Source: an uncultured Pseudoxanthomonas sp.
GTDB lineage: Bacteria; Pseudomonadota; Gammaproteobacteria; Xanthomonadales; Xanthomonadaceae
Length of the DNA: 64,000 nucleotides
Assembly: GCF_946886695.1 (NCBI RefSeq)
Contig: NZ_CAMPJD010000014.1
Span: 17,182 to 81,181, forward strand
Direction: 5' to 3'
The position numbers and the translations under genes are program-made. This document shows, in pieces, positions 1 through 6,586 of this stretch (the first letter of the stretch is position 1; each line of letters starts with the position of its first letter). The notes under the pieces are model-generated. The model searched no databases, was not told the DNA's origin, and was given only the letters and a program-made list of their open reading frames with translations.

Positions 1-105
1 GCCGGTGGCGAGGACGATCCGCATCCCAGCGATGACGAAGCCGCACTCGCACGTGCATTGGGGCGCCGCGTGGCCGACATCGCCCGCCGCCTGGAGGTGC
101 GCTGA
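1..105 (+). CDS. C-terminal end of probable NAD(P)H:quinone oxidoreductase (WrbA-like), partial
   Basis: Frame 1 is open from the window edge and stops with TGA at 103-105, giving 34 residues that end in an amphipathic helix (ALARALGRRVADIARRL). This is the type of C-terminus seen in WrbA-family flavodoxin-like quinone oxidoreductases, which in Xanthomonadaceae are often followed by a DUF2069 gene, as here. The stop overlaps the next ATG by one base (TGATG), so the two are probably translationally coupled. The catalytic part lies outside the window, so the assignment rests on context and this helix alone. Confidence 0.5.
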   Translation, partial: AGGEDDPHPSDDEAALARALGRRVADIARRLEVR

Positions 106-437
106 TGGAGCGTTCGCGCCTGCTGCTGGCCGCGTTGCTGCAATTGCTGGCCGTCCTCTATGCGGTGTGGTTCTACGGCGACCGCCAGTACACGCTGGCG
201 CTGCTGGTGTTCGCGCTGCCGCCGATCCTGTTGATGATCGGGGTGATGGCGCGCCGGCGCACCGCTGCGTTCTGGGCTGGCGTGGCGGCGTTGTTCTGGT
301 TTTCGCATGCAGTGATGGTGGCGTGGGCCGATCCGGTGAAGGCGCCGTTCGCTTGGGGTGGCATCGCGCTGTCCATCGGCATCGTGCTGGCCACCAGTTG
401 GCCCGCCTTCGCCAAGCGGTTCGGCAGGAAGGGGTGA
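105..437 (+). CDS. DUF2069 family small inner-membrane protein
   Basis: The 110-residue protein has four hydrophobic stretches (about residues 5-24, 29-48, 52-73 and 82-100) with basic loops such as MARRR and a basic C-terminus. Length and pattern match the DUF2069 family of predicted inner-membrane proteins, whose function is unknown. The start codon overlaps the upstream stop, and its own TGA overlaps the ATG of the next gene, so it sits in the middle of a tightly packed operon. No catalytic motif is visible. The family assignment is from memory of the sequence pattern. Confidence 0.8.
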   Translation: MERSRLLLAALLQLLAVLYAVWFYGDRQYTLALLVFALPPILLMIGVMARRRTAAFWAGVAALFWFSHAVMVAWADPVKAPFAWGGIALSIGIVLATSWPAFAKRFGRKG

Positions 438-1144
438 TGCGTTTCGTCGCCACGCTGCTGTTGTGCCTGTTGTCGCCGTGCGCATGGGCGCAGGACGCCC
501 CCTGCGAGCCGGGCGATCCGGCACGCGTGGAGAACCGCGATGGCAGTACGTTGTCGCTGCGCGCCGAGTGCTCCACTTCCGCCACGCGCCGCTACGTCGT
601 CGAGCTGATGTGTGCCGACGGCCTTGTGTGCGACCGCCTGCAGGTCGAGCAGAATGTCACCGAGACGCCGATGGGCCACGCCGGCCTGATGGATCTGGAT
701 GGGGACGGGATGCACGAGGTGGAAGTCCGGGGCATGTGCGGCGCCGGGCCCAACTGCGAGGGCGATGTGTACCGGATCGATCCGGCCACGCGCACGCTGC
801 GCCACTACCTCAGCGATTTCTACTACGAGCTGCAGGTCATCGAGGGCTGGCTGGTGGCCTCCGGCCGCAGCAGCTGCTGCAGTTGGAGCTACCGGCTGTG
901 GAAACTCGATGCGCCCCATGCCCTGCCGCTCGACGGGACCCGCATGGATCTGAGAGTGCAGGTGGATGCGACGGGCGACGAAGACGGCAACATCGACGGC
1001 GCGCAATGCACGTTCCTGCGGGAAAGCGGCGATAATCGCGTGGTGGTCGCACCGCCTTCGCCAGGACTGGAAGACATGATCTGCCGGCACTACGGCGAGG
1101 CGTACCGCCTGACACCCCCGGATACAACGCCAGGCGCGCCGTGA
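437..1144 (+). CDS. Exported protein of unknown function
   Basis: A 235-residue protein starting at the ATG that overlaps the preceding stop. Residues 1-17 form a signal peptide (MRFVATLLLCLLSPCAWA) with an AWA-Q cleavage site, so the protein is probably periplasmic. The mature part is cysteine-rich and contains a short Asp-rich stretch (DLDGDGMHEVEV, about residues 88-99) resembling an FG-GAP or EF-hand-like calcium loop. I do not recognise a family. A longer in-frame extension upstream is rejected because it runs through the DUF2069 gene. Its 3' end overlaps the reading frame of the asparaginase gene only if the latter's GTG is used. Confidence 0.75.
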   Translation: MRFVATLLLCLLSPCAWAQDAPCEPGDPARVENRDGSTLSLRAECSTSATRRYVVELMCADGLVCDRLQVEQNVTETPMGHAGLMDLDGDGMHEVEVRGMCGAGPNCEGDVYRIDPATRTLRHYLSDFYYELQVIEGWLVASGRSSCCSWSYRLWKLDAPHALPLDGTRMDLRVQVDATGDEDGNIDGAQCTFLRESGDNRVVVAPPSPGLEDMICRHYGEAYRLTPPDTTPGAP

Positions 1145-1164
1145 GCGCCGGCAGGAGCATAGAG

Positions 1165-1650
1165 ATGGACGAGCTGCTGATCGTCACCACCGGTGGCACG
1201 ATCGACAAGATCTACTTCGACGACAAGTCCGATTACCAGATCGGCGATCCGCAGATCGGCATGATCCTGCGCGAGCTGGGGGTGACGTTCCGTTTCACGG
1301 TCATCCCGATCCTGCGCAAGGATTCGCTGCACATCACCGACGAGGACCGCGAGCTGATCCGCGCGACCATCGCCGCGCAGCCGACGAAGCACGTGCTGGT
1401 GACCCATGGCACCGACAGCATGGTGCAGACGGGCCATGTGCTGGCCTCCATCCCGGACAAGACCATCGTGATGACCGGCGCTCTCAGCCCGGCCCGCTTC
1501 CGCGGCTCGGATGCGGAGTTCAACATCGGCTGCGCGATCGGTGCGGTGCAGTCGCTGCCGGTGGGCGTCTACATCGCGATGAACGGGCGGATCTGGGATC
1601 CGGCGAAGGTGCGGAAGAATGTGGCGGCGAATCGGTTTGAGGCGGTTTGA
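1165..1650 (+). CDS. Single-domain asparaginase (N-terminal asparaginase domain only)
   Basis: The 161-residue protein carries both Thr motifs of the L-asparaginase catalytic domain: TTGGTID at residues 8-14 and THGTDSM at 80-86. It ends where classical 330-residue enzymes would continue into the C-terminal domain. Stand-alone versions are common in this lineage, so this is probably not a truncation. I chose the ATG at 1165, with AGGAG about nine bases upstream, over the GTG at 1141, which overlaps the preceding gene. The likely reaction is hydrolysis of asparagine or a related amide in the cytoplasm, but activity of one-domain forms is unproven. A second copy of its last 70 bases lies at 2361-2430. 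Confidence 0.8.
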   Translation: MDELLIVTTGGTIDKIYFDDKSDYQIGDPQIGMILRELGVTFRFTVIPILRKDSLHITDEDRELIRATIAAQPTKHVLVTHGTDSMVQTGHVLASIPDKTIVMTGALSPARFRGSDAEFNIGCAIGAVQSLPVGVYIAMNGRIWDPAKVRKNVAANRFEAV

Positions 1651-1677
1651 CGCCGGCGCGCTTCCATACCGCCACAA

Positions 1678-1707
1678 GAACAAGGCCCGCTCATGCGGGC
1701 CTTGTTC
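1678..1707. terminator. Hairpin terminator after the asparaginase gene
   Basis: A perfect 13-base stem (GAACAAGGCCCGC with GCGGGCCTTGTTC) around a TCAT loop, followed by TTTG. It lies between the convergent asparaginase gene and the minus-strand lipoprotein gene and may serve both. A close variant of the hairpin recurs at 2462-2487. Confidence 0.8.
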
Positions 1708-1760
1708 TTTGTGAAGCGAGACAATGATTTCGGCTACTGCCGTCGGCCATCGCCTGCTGT

Positions 1761-2243
1761 TCATCCCTCAAAAAGAGACTTGGCTTGGAACGCCACCCAG
1801 TCGGAGCGCGAAACCACTTCGCCTCCAGAAACCCGTACCGCTCGGAACAGATATTGTTTGTTGGCTGGAAGGCAGTGCGTCGCGGTAATGGCAGTGAGGG
1901 GAATCGAGATGACCGACTCCCCATGAGGCACCACAGACACTCGCTTCCCAGAAGCCACGTAGTCGATGTAGCTGCAAAACGGAACGATGGTCCCGTTCGG
2001 ATGCGCCACTTCCACCTTGATCACCGAATCATTGATCAACCCCAGCAATCGATCATCCACGATCAACACATCGTCAGACCTGTTCTTCACCGTAATGTTG
2101 AGATTTTTCCCGACATCAAGCTCAACCTCGACATCAGCGCCATACGGCGCGCACGAAAGCAGTGCCGCGACCGACAGCAGCGAAAAAAGTGGCCGGAAAA
2201 ATCTAGGCAAGAAAAGCCTCGGCATGGATTCTTGTTTGATCAT
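1761..2243 (-). CDS. Lipoprotein of unknown function
   Basis: A 160-residue protein with a basic N-terminus, a hydrophobic stretch and a lipobox (ALLSC, Cys31), so it is predicted to be lipid-anchored. The mature part is beta-rich (LNITVKNRSDD, VVPHGESVISIPL) and has no motif I know. No good ribosome-binding site precedes the first ATG, and the in-frame ATG at 2225 is an alternative. The gene is visibly less GC-rich than its neighbours and is bracketed by two copies of the asparaginase 3' end plus terminator, so it looks acquired. It could be an orphan immunity-type lipoprotein, but that is speculation from context. Confidence 0.65.
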   Translation of the reverse strand: MIKQESMPRLFLPRFFRPLFSLLSVAALLSCAPYGADVEVELDVGKNLNITVKNRSDDVLIVDDRLLGLINDSVIKVEVAHPNGTIVPFCSYIDYVASGKRVSVVPHGESVISIPLTAITATHCLPANKQYLFRAVRVSGGEVVSRSDWVAFQAKSLFEG

Positions 2244-2292
2244 AGATAAATACCATTACTTTGGCTTTTTTTTCCGAAACAGGGGTCGAAAC

Positions 2293-2354
2293 AGGGGTCA
2301 GAGTACCTTTTCCAGATCGCCGTACTTCACCGGGGAAAATCGACTCTGACCCCT
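2293..2354. repeat. Palindromic element with AGGGGTCAGAGT ends
   Basis: AGGGGTCAGAGT at 2293-2304 is the exact reverse complement of ACTCTGACCCCT at 2343-2354, enclosing 38 bases. Single degraded copies occur nearby (ACTCTGACCCTG at 2531-2542; AGGGGTC at 2281-2287 and around 2994-3000). Such ends flank small non-autonomous or REP-like elements in Xanthomonadaceae. No transposase gene is present here. Confidence 0.6.
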
Positions 2355-2360
2355 AATCCT

Positions 2361-2430
2361 GAACGGGCGGATCTGGGATCCGGCGAAGGTGCGGAAGAAT
2401 GTGGCGGTGAATCGGTTTGAGGCGGTGTAA
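2361..2430 (+). repeat. Second copy of the asparaginase gene 3' end
   Basis: These 70 bases match 1581-1650 (the last 23 codons plus stop of the asparaginase gene) with only a few differences, and end in TAA instead of TGA. No start or upstream part of the gene is present, so this is a non-coding remnant. Together with the similar terminators it brackets the lipoprotein gene at 1761-2243. Confidence 0.85.
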
Positions 2431-2461
2431 AGCTGAAACCTGGGTGGGGTGTTCAGTAACG

Positions 2462-2487
2462 ACAAGGCCCGCTGATGCGGGCCTTGT
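2462..2487. terminator. Hairpin terminator, variant of the one at 1678-1707
   Basis: An 11-base stem (ACAAGGCCCGC with GCGGGCCTTGT) around TGAT, followed by GCTTTTG. Sequence and position relative to the 2361-2430 remnant mirror the terminator behind the intact asparaginase gene, so the duplicated unit included the terminator. Confidence 0.75.
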
Positions 2488-2555
2488 GCTTTTGCGGGAA
2501 AGGGAACTGGTATCCGACTCCTGAAAACCTACTCTGACCCTGCTTCGGAACTGGC

Positions 2556-2900
2556 CTATGGCGGTGAAATGACAAATGCGTAGAGGCTTGCCGACAACGG
2601 GACGGCCTTTGCGCCCATGGCCTCATAGAGCGCGATAGCCCTGTAGTTGCTGGAACGCACATTGTTGATCACAAGCTCACGGCACCCCTTGTCACGCGCC
2701 TTCTGTCGCAGCTGCTCGATCACCGTACTTCCATAGCCACGTGAGCGCTGCCGTGAATCAATCTCGATCTTCTCCAGCACGAAGCTCTCTCCGGGCTCGA
2801 ACCAGCCATGAGCACGACCTACCCGGCGGCCATCGAGCCAAGGCTCAATGACATAGTGCCGCCGCTGCTCGCTCTCTTCGAAGCGCCAGTCTGTTTTCAT
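2556..2900 (-). CDS. GNAT family N-acetyltransferase
   Basis: A 114-residue protein with the GNAT acetyl-CoA-binding signature R-x-x-G-x-G/A in the form RQRSRGYGSTVIEQL (about residues 51-65), then a beta strand and the ELVINNV to NYRAIALYEAMGA region typical of motif B. The fold transfers an acetyl group from acetyl-CoA to an amine, but the substrate cannot be told. It is short for the family, lacking much of the N-terminal part. I took the ATG at 2900; a TTG seven codons upstream is possible. It stands alone in a repeat-rich area. Confidence 0.8.
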   Translation of the reverse strand: MKTDWRFEESEQRRHYVIEPWLDGRRVGRAHGWFEPGESFVLEKIEIDSRQRSRGYGSTVIEQLRQKARDKGCRELVINNVRSSNYRAIALYEAMGAKAVPLSASLYAFVISPP

Positions 2901-3119
2901 TTGGAGATCGTTTGCTTTCAATGGTTCTCTACTTGTCTGCTATGGCCGAACACCTGAGTCAAGCCGGGCCGCCTCGCGGCCAGGGCAAGGGGGAAACAGG
3001 GGTCCGGAAACGGCGGCCAGAATACCCTCTCCAAGCGGTTCCGCGCGACCAAGGCTATAGGTTGGGGTGAGCGCAGTGTTCTGCCGCGAATGTCACCACT
3101 CGCGTGACGGGCGTCCCCC

Positions 3120-3335
3120 CTAACCCCCGCGCTTCGCCTTGTGATATGCCACCAGCGCGTTCGCATGTCCGTGGCCCATCTTGTGCTCCGTCTTCAGCAG
3201 GGCCACCTGCTCCATGTGCTTCCGGTCGCTGACGGCATCCAGGACCTTGAACCAGTGTTCCACCGGCTTGCCGTACTGCTTCTCTATCGAGGGGAAGTAG
3301 GAAGCCGGGCCTTTCACCTTCTCGTTCGTCGTCAT
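3120..3335 (-). CDS. DUF4287 domain small protein
   Basis: A 71-residue protein consisting almost wholly of a DUF4287 domain: SYFPSIEKQYGKPVEHWF near the N-terminus and EHKMGHGHANALVAYHK near the C-terminus. The start ATG is preceded by GAGGAG at good spacing, while the longer open frame upstream has no such site and is rejected. The function of this family is unknown, although it is often found alone or fused to DUF5655. The cytoplasmic location follows from the lack of a signal or membrane segment. Confidence 0.85.
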   Translation of the reverse strand: MTTNEKVKGPASYFPSIEKQYGKPVEHWFKVLDAVSDRKHMEQVALLKTEHKMGHGHANALVAYHKAKRGG

Positions 3336-3508
3336 GCATCGCTCCTCAATGGAATGAGGCAGTGGCCGCCACGCTGGCGGCCATGACCTGCCCCTGTTTG
3401 TCCGACGAAGGAGCGGATGCCGGATCGACATGCCGGCTCCGCTGCTCGCGGCCCTCTCGTGCGAACAGCAACGGCTCGGCGTCGCAGAGCCGTCGTTGTC
3501 TGGCGCGG

Positions 3509-4297
3509 TTACTCGGCTGCTTGGTCCGCTTGCCGTGCCGCACGGTCGATCGTGTCGGCGACCACCTTGGGCTGCGTCATGAAGACGGCGTGGCTGGCGG
3601 ATACCTTGGTGATGCGTGCGTTGATGCGTTCGGCCATGTGGATGAGCATGGCCTGGTCGAAGGCCTTGTCTTCGGTGGCGATCACGGCCCAGCTGGGTTT
3701 GCTGCGCCACGCCGCGTTCGTCAGCACGGTGCCGAACGCGGACATGTTGATGGGCACCTGCGAATCGCGCAGGAAGGCGGCGTCGGCATCGGTGGTGTCG
3801 TGGGCGAAGCCGGCCTTGAACTTGTCCGCGCGGATGAAGCCGAACCCGTCGCTGGAGGTGTCGATCACGAACTCCGGCGTGGGCGCGAAGCCGGTGTACT
3901 GCTGGGCCGTGGTTTCGCCGGCGTCCGGCGCCAGCGCGGAGACGTAGACCAGGCCGGCCACCTTGTCGTGCACGCCGGCCTCGGTGATGACCGTGCCGCC
4001 CCAGGAATGGCCGACCAGGATGGCCGGGCCGTCCTGGCGGTCCAGCACGCGGCGGGTGGCCTGCACGTCGTCGGCGAGCGAGGTCAGCGGGTTCTGCACG
4101 ATCGAGACGCGGTAACCGCGCGCGGTCAGGTCGTCGTAGACCGGGCGCCAGCCGGCACCGTCGGCAAAGGCGCCGTGCACCAGCACAACGTTCTTCACGG
4201 CGACGGGCGCGCCGTGCACGGCGTCGTCAGCCTGTGCGGCGGGGGAAAGGGTGGCGGCCAGGGTGGCCGCGAGCAGAACGGGGATCAACTTGAACAT
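3509..4297 (-). CDS. Exported alpha/beta hydrolase
   Basis: A 262-residue protein with a signal peptide (residues 1-23, ending AAQA-D) followed by an alpha/beta-hydrolase fold: oxyanion-hole HGAF at 41-44, nucleophile elbow GHSWGG with Ser98, and a late histidine in SASHAVF. It belongs to the group of small periplasmic esterase-like hydrolases annotated only at superfamily level; the substrate is unknown. It is encoded alone, reading away from the cassette at 4606-7638. No lid domain is obvious between strands. I am confident of the fold and export and not of the reaction. Confidence 0.85.
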   Translation of the reverse strand: MFKLIPVLLAATLAATLSPAAQADDAVHGAPVAVKNVVLVHGAFADGAGWRPVYDDLTARGYRVSIVQNPLTSLADDVQATRRVLDRQDGPAILVGHSWGGTVITEAGVHDKVAGLVYVSALAPDAGETTAQQYTGFAPTPEFVIDTSSDGFGFIRADKFKAGFAHDTTDADAAFLRDSQVPINMSAFGTVLTNAAWRSKPSWAVIATEDKAFDQAMLIHMAERINARITKVSASHAVFMTQPKVVADTIDRAARQADQAAE

Positions 4298-4605
4298 GGA
4301 CGTGTCCTTGGCGTGGGTGGGTATGCGGCGCGTCGGCCGGCAGGGATACTTTGCACCGCACGCCAGGACTATCAGCTACCGAACGTCCAGAAAACTTGAC
4401 CAATCGTACCATTCTCCTTCACTCCACCTCCCACCGGTCCCTCACCCACCGACCGGACCGCATGCGCCAGCCCGCGGTTGCCACGGCGGCCACCTGCGGC
4501 GACGCGCGCCATGGCGGGCGCCGCAAGAAGAAAAAACCCGGCCAAGGCCGGGGTTCTTCCTGCGCATCACGGCATGCGCTCCTCATCCTCCGCCGTGCGG
4601 CGCCC
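4298..4605. other. Intergenic region with a terminator
   Basis: 308 bases between the start of the exported hydrolase and the end of the membrane protein gene. Apart from the hairpin at 4531-4558 I see no gene. The part next to 4298 should contain the hydrolase promoter, but no convincing boxes stand out. Confidence 0.6.
4531..4558 (-). terminator. Terminator of the first three-gene cassette
   Basis: CCCGGCC at 4537-4543 pairs with GGCCGGG at 4546-4552, extended imperfectly on both sides. On the minus strand it is followed by a T run (AAAAAA at 4531-4536 on the plus strand), as expected for an intrinsic terminator downstream of the gene ending at 4606. The protease terminator near 7860 is very similar. 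Confidence 0.75.
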
Positions 4606-5169
4606 TCAGGGTGTTCCCCTCGGCCTCGCCGCGCGGTACTGACCCTTGTCACCGGCACGCATTCCGCCGGGATCGGCATGGGTGCAGATGACACCCCCAC
4701 ATATCACTGTGTCCGAAGCGTAGAAGGCCTGCACGACTGGCACGGCGTCTTCATAGCGATGGAGTTCCTCTTTCGTAGCGGACAGTTCGCGGCGGTAGTA
4801 GCCCAGCACCGTCCAGGCCACCAACAGCACCAGCAGCAGGGTCGTGCCGATGGCGGCAAGCCACAGCCACACCGTTCTGCCAACGCTGCGCAGCTGCGCG
4901 GACGTGGCGGATACGGCATGGCCGTACTCGGCGGCAACGGGAGAAACCGCTTCACGGGCATCCTGCGCAATCCGCGTGCCGGCCCCCTCCACGATAGCCA
5001 CCAGATCGCGACGGAACTGGCCTGCTTCCTGCCGCAACGACTGCACGTGCTCGTTAATCGTCGCGCTCATGCGCGCCTCGCGCTGGACCATTTCGGCACG
5101 CAGCGTCATCAGCGCCTTGATGGCCTCGGGTGGTATCGCGGCGGCGGGCATAGCGTTGATGTCTTCCAT
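4606..5169 (-). CDS. Coiled-coil membrane protein, third gene of cassette A
   Basis: A 187-residue protein with a long charged helical N-terminus (residues 15-95), one transmembrane segment (about 101-122) running into LGYYRREL, a second charged helix and a C-terminal tail with CGGVICTHADP. The protein encoded at 12240-12731 shares the order, the LGYYRREL junction, an E-A-P-QA-ASD pattern and a C-x-G-x-I-C-x3-DP motif, so the two are paralogues. AAGGAG precedes the ATG. The gene lies 52 bases behind the putative effector. Its role is unknown; a delivery, anchoring or accessory function for the cassette is inference. Confidence 0.75.
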   Translation of the reverse strand: MEDINAMPAAAIPPEAIKALMTLRAEMVQREARMSATINEHVQSLRQEAGQFRRDLVAIVEGAGTRIAQDAREAVSPVAAEYGHAVSATSAQLRSVGRTVWLWLAAIGTTLLLVLLVAWTVLGYYRRELSATKEELHRYEDAVPVVQAFYASDTVICGGVICTHADPGGMRAGDKGQYRAARPRGTP

Positions 5170-5221
5170 GACAACTCCTTAGTTCTCGATTTCCGTGTGG
5201 ATGGGACTTTCCGGCGATAAC

Positions 5222-6586
5222 CTAGCGCGCCATCTGCCGGTCCTGCGACTGCGCCTGCTCTGCGGCCTGGTGTTGGGCGAGCCATTGGCTTCCCTGCGCT
5301 TCCATGTGCCGGCCTTCTGCTGAGCGTGCGAACTCGGTTGCTGCTCGATCAGCGGCTGCACTATCGCCAGACATCACCGCAGCGAGGTAGCGATCTACCG
5401 AGGAGTCACTGGAACCCAACTCATGCCGTTGTCGGCCCTGCCGGTCATCAGCGGGAGCATCGGGCCTCTGAGGGAGTGGCAGTTGCCGTGGCTCCTGCTC
5501 CTGCTCACCGCCGCGGTTCACGTCATGAAACAGGCCTCCCTCCGTCGACGTGAGCACGTATTGCCAGCGGGTCTGTTGAGGATTGGCTCGGGCAGCATTG
5601 TTGAAAGCGAGGTAATCCTCGGGGTGGATCGTCTGGCAACCGGCCGAATCTGTGTTCGCGCGCGAGCCGCTATGAATCTTGAAGCTTCGATTCAGGTCCT
5701 GCACACCGTTGATGTCATTGTGGGTGAACCAGCCATCGCCATTGCTGTCGCGCTGCAACCGATGCGCGTCTCGCGGCGCCCTCAACTGCTCGGCTGAAGG
5801 CCTGAATGCGTCAGTTGTCCTGGCCAATCGCGGGTTCGGATGGTCGGCATCCGCCATCTCGATGGTCCCCTCGGCCAGTCTACCCATATCACTGATGCCA
5901 TCCCGGTTAACGTCCTCGCCCTCGCTTCGGCGCCATGCCACATTGGCGTATGGCGTGTTCTCGCGGCGCGGACCAGGTTGCGCGCGTTCGTCATATTGGG
6001 CGGTTGGCTCGGTACTCGCGCGATCAGCGATGAACACGTGACGCTCGCCATTCGCCTGCTTTCGAAGCACGACGATATGGTCGTCATAGACCCCAGTTCC
6101 GCGCGAGTCACGATCACCCATCGAGGCCAACGTGGATGTTTCCTTGCGCAATCCAAGCAGCACGCTCTCCTCGTTCTGAAGTGCATCCGATGCCGCCTGG
6201 CTTCCTCGCGCTTCCACGATGCTGGCATAGACGTCAAACTTCTGCGCATTGGTCAGGCCAACCAGTTCATTGGGCTGGTTGATCTCTCGACCGTTGTAGT
6301 CCGGGACTCTGGGGGGCTGCCCAGCCTGCCTCAAACGTTCGAGCGCGAGCACGAACTCCGGCGATCGCAATCCACCAGACTGATGAATCTCATCGATCTG
6401 TGCCCGTGCACCAACGGACACGTAACGATCCAACGCCTCCTGCACGACCCTGCGCTCACCCTGCCTTTCGGTTTCAAGTAGGTGCAATGCCTGGTCGGGT
6501 TGGCCTTGCCGCATCTGTGCGATCACTCGATCCGCGACGGCACGAATGTCGATATCCGTTACATCCGTGGAATGGGGGTTAGTCAT
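5222..6586 (-). CDS. Putative cell-wall-targeting effector, second gene of cassette A
   Basis: A 454-residue protein without a signal peptide. Residues 1-95 are helical. Residues 105-345 form a conserved core with two Asp-rich calcium-type loops (EDVNRDGISD at 224-233, SNGDGWFTHND at 281-291) and the motif HSGSRANTDSAGCQTI (305-320), whose His305, Ser314 and Cys317 resemble an L,D-transpeptidase/YkuD-type active site. A Pro/Gln-rich linker leads to a helical, Gln-rich tail (396-454). Similar proteins in this lineage occur among candidate type IV secretion antibacterial effectors. The gene overlaps the upstream lipoprotein gene by ATGA. I do not see the usual FAVQG-type XVIPCD motif, so the secretion route is uncertain. 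Confidence 0.65.
   Translation of the reverse strand: MTNPHSTDVTDIDIRAVADRVIAQMRQGQPDQALHLLETERQGERRVVQEALDRYVSVGARAQIDEIHQSGGLRSPEFVLALERLRQAGQPPRVPDYNGREINQPNELVGLTNAQKFDVYASIVEARGSQAASDALQNEESVLLGLRKETSTLASMGDRDSRGTGVYDDHIVVLRKQANGERHVFIADRASTEPTAQYDERAQPGPRRENTPYANVAWRRSEGEDVNRDGISDMGRLAEGTIEMADADHPNPRLARTTDAFRPSAEQLRAPRDAHRLQRDSNGDGWFTHNDINGVQDLNRSFKIHSGSRANTDSAGCQTIHPEDYLAFNNAARANPQQTRWQYVLTSTEGGLFHDVNRGGEQEQEPRQLPLPQRPDAPADDRQGRQRHELGSSDSSVDRYLAAVMSGDSAAADRAATEFARSAEGRHMEAQGSQWLAQHQAAEQAQSQDRQMAR

Larger units (their letters stand above)
2244..2555. other. Intergenic stretch of duplicated and repeat DNA
   Basis: This 312-base gap has no credible gene. It holds the upstream region of the lipoprotein gene with a T-rich tract (2258-2273), the palindromic element 2293-2354, the asparaginase 3'-end copy, its terminator, and a lone ACTCTGACCCTG fragment at 2531-2542. 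Confidence 0.7.

Noticed and set aside
1141..1164. GTG start for the asparaginase
   Set aside because: The ATG at 1165 has a clear ribosome-binding site and matches the family's N-terminus.
3336..3710. Extension of the DUF4287 gene upstream
   Set aside because: The extension is Arg/His-rich without similarity, while GAGGAG precedes the ATG at 3335.
5222..6586. Classical XVIPCD secretion domain at the effector C-terminus
   Set aside because: Context and Gln-rich tail suggested it, but the characteristic FAVQG-like motif and full 120-residue domain are not visible, so I report only a helical tail.
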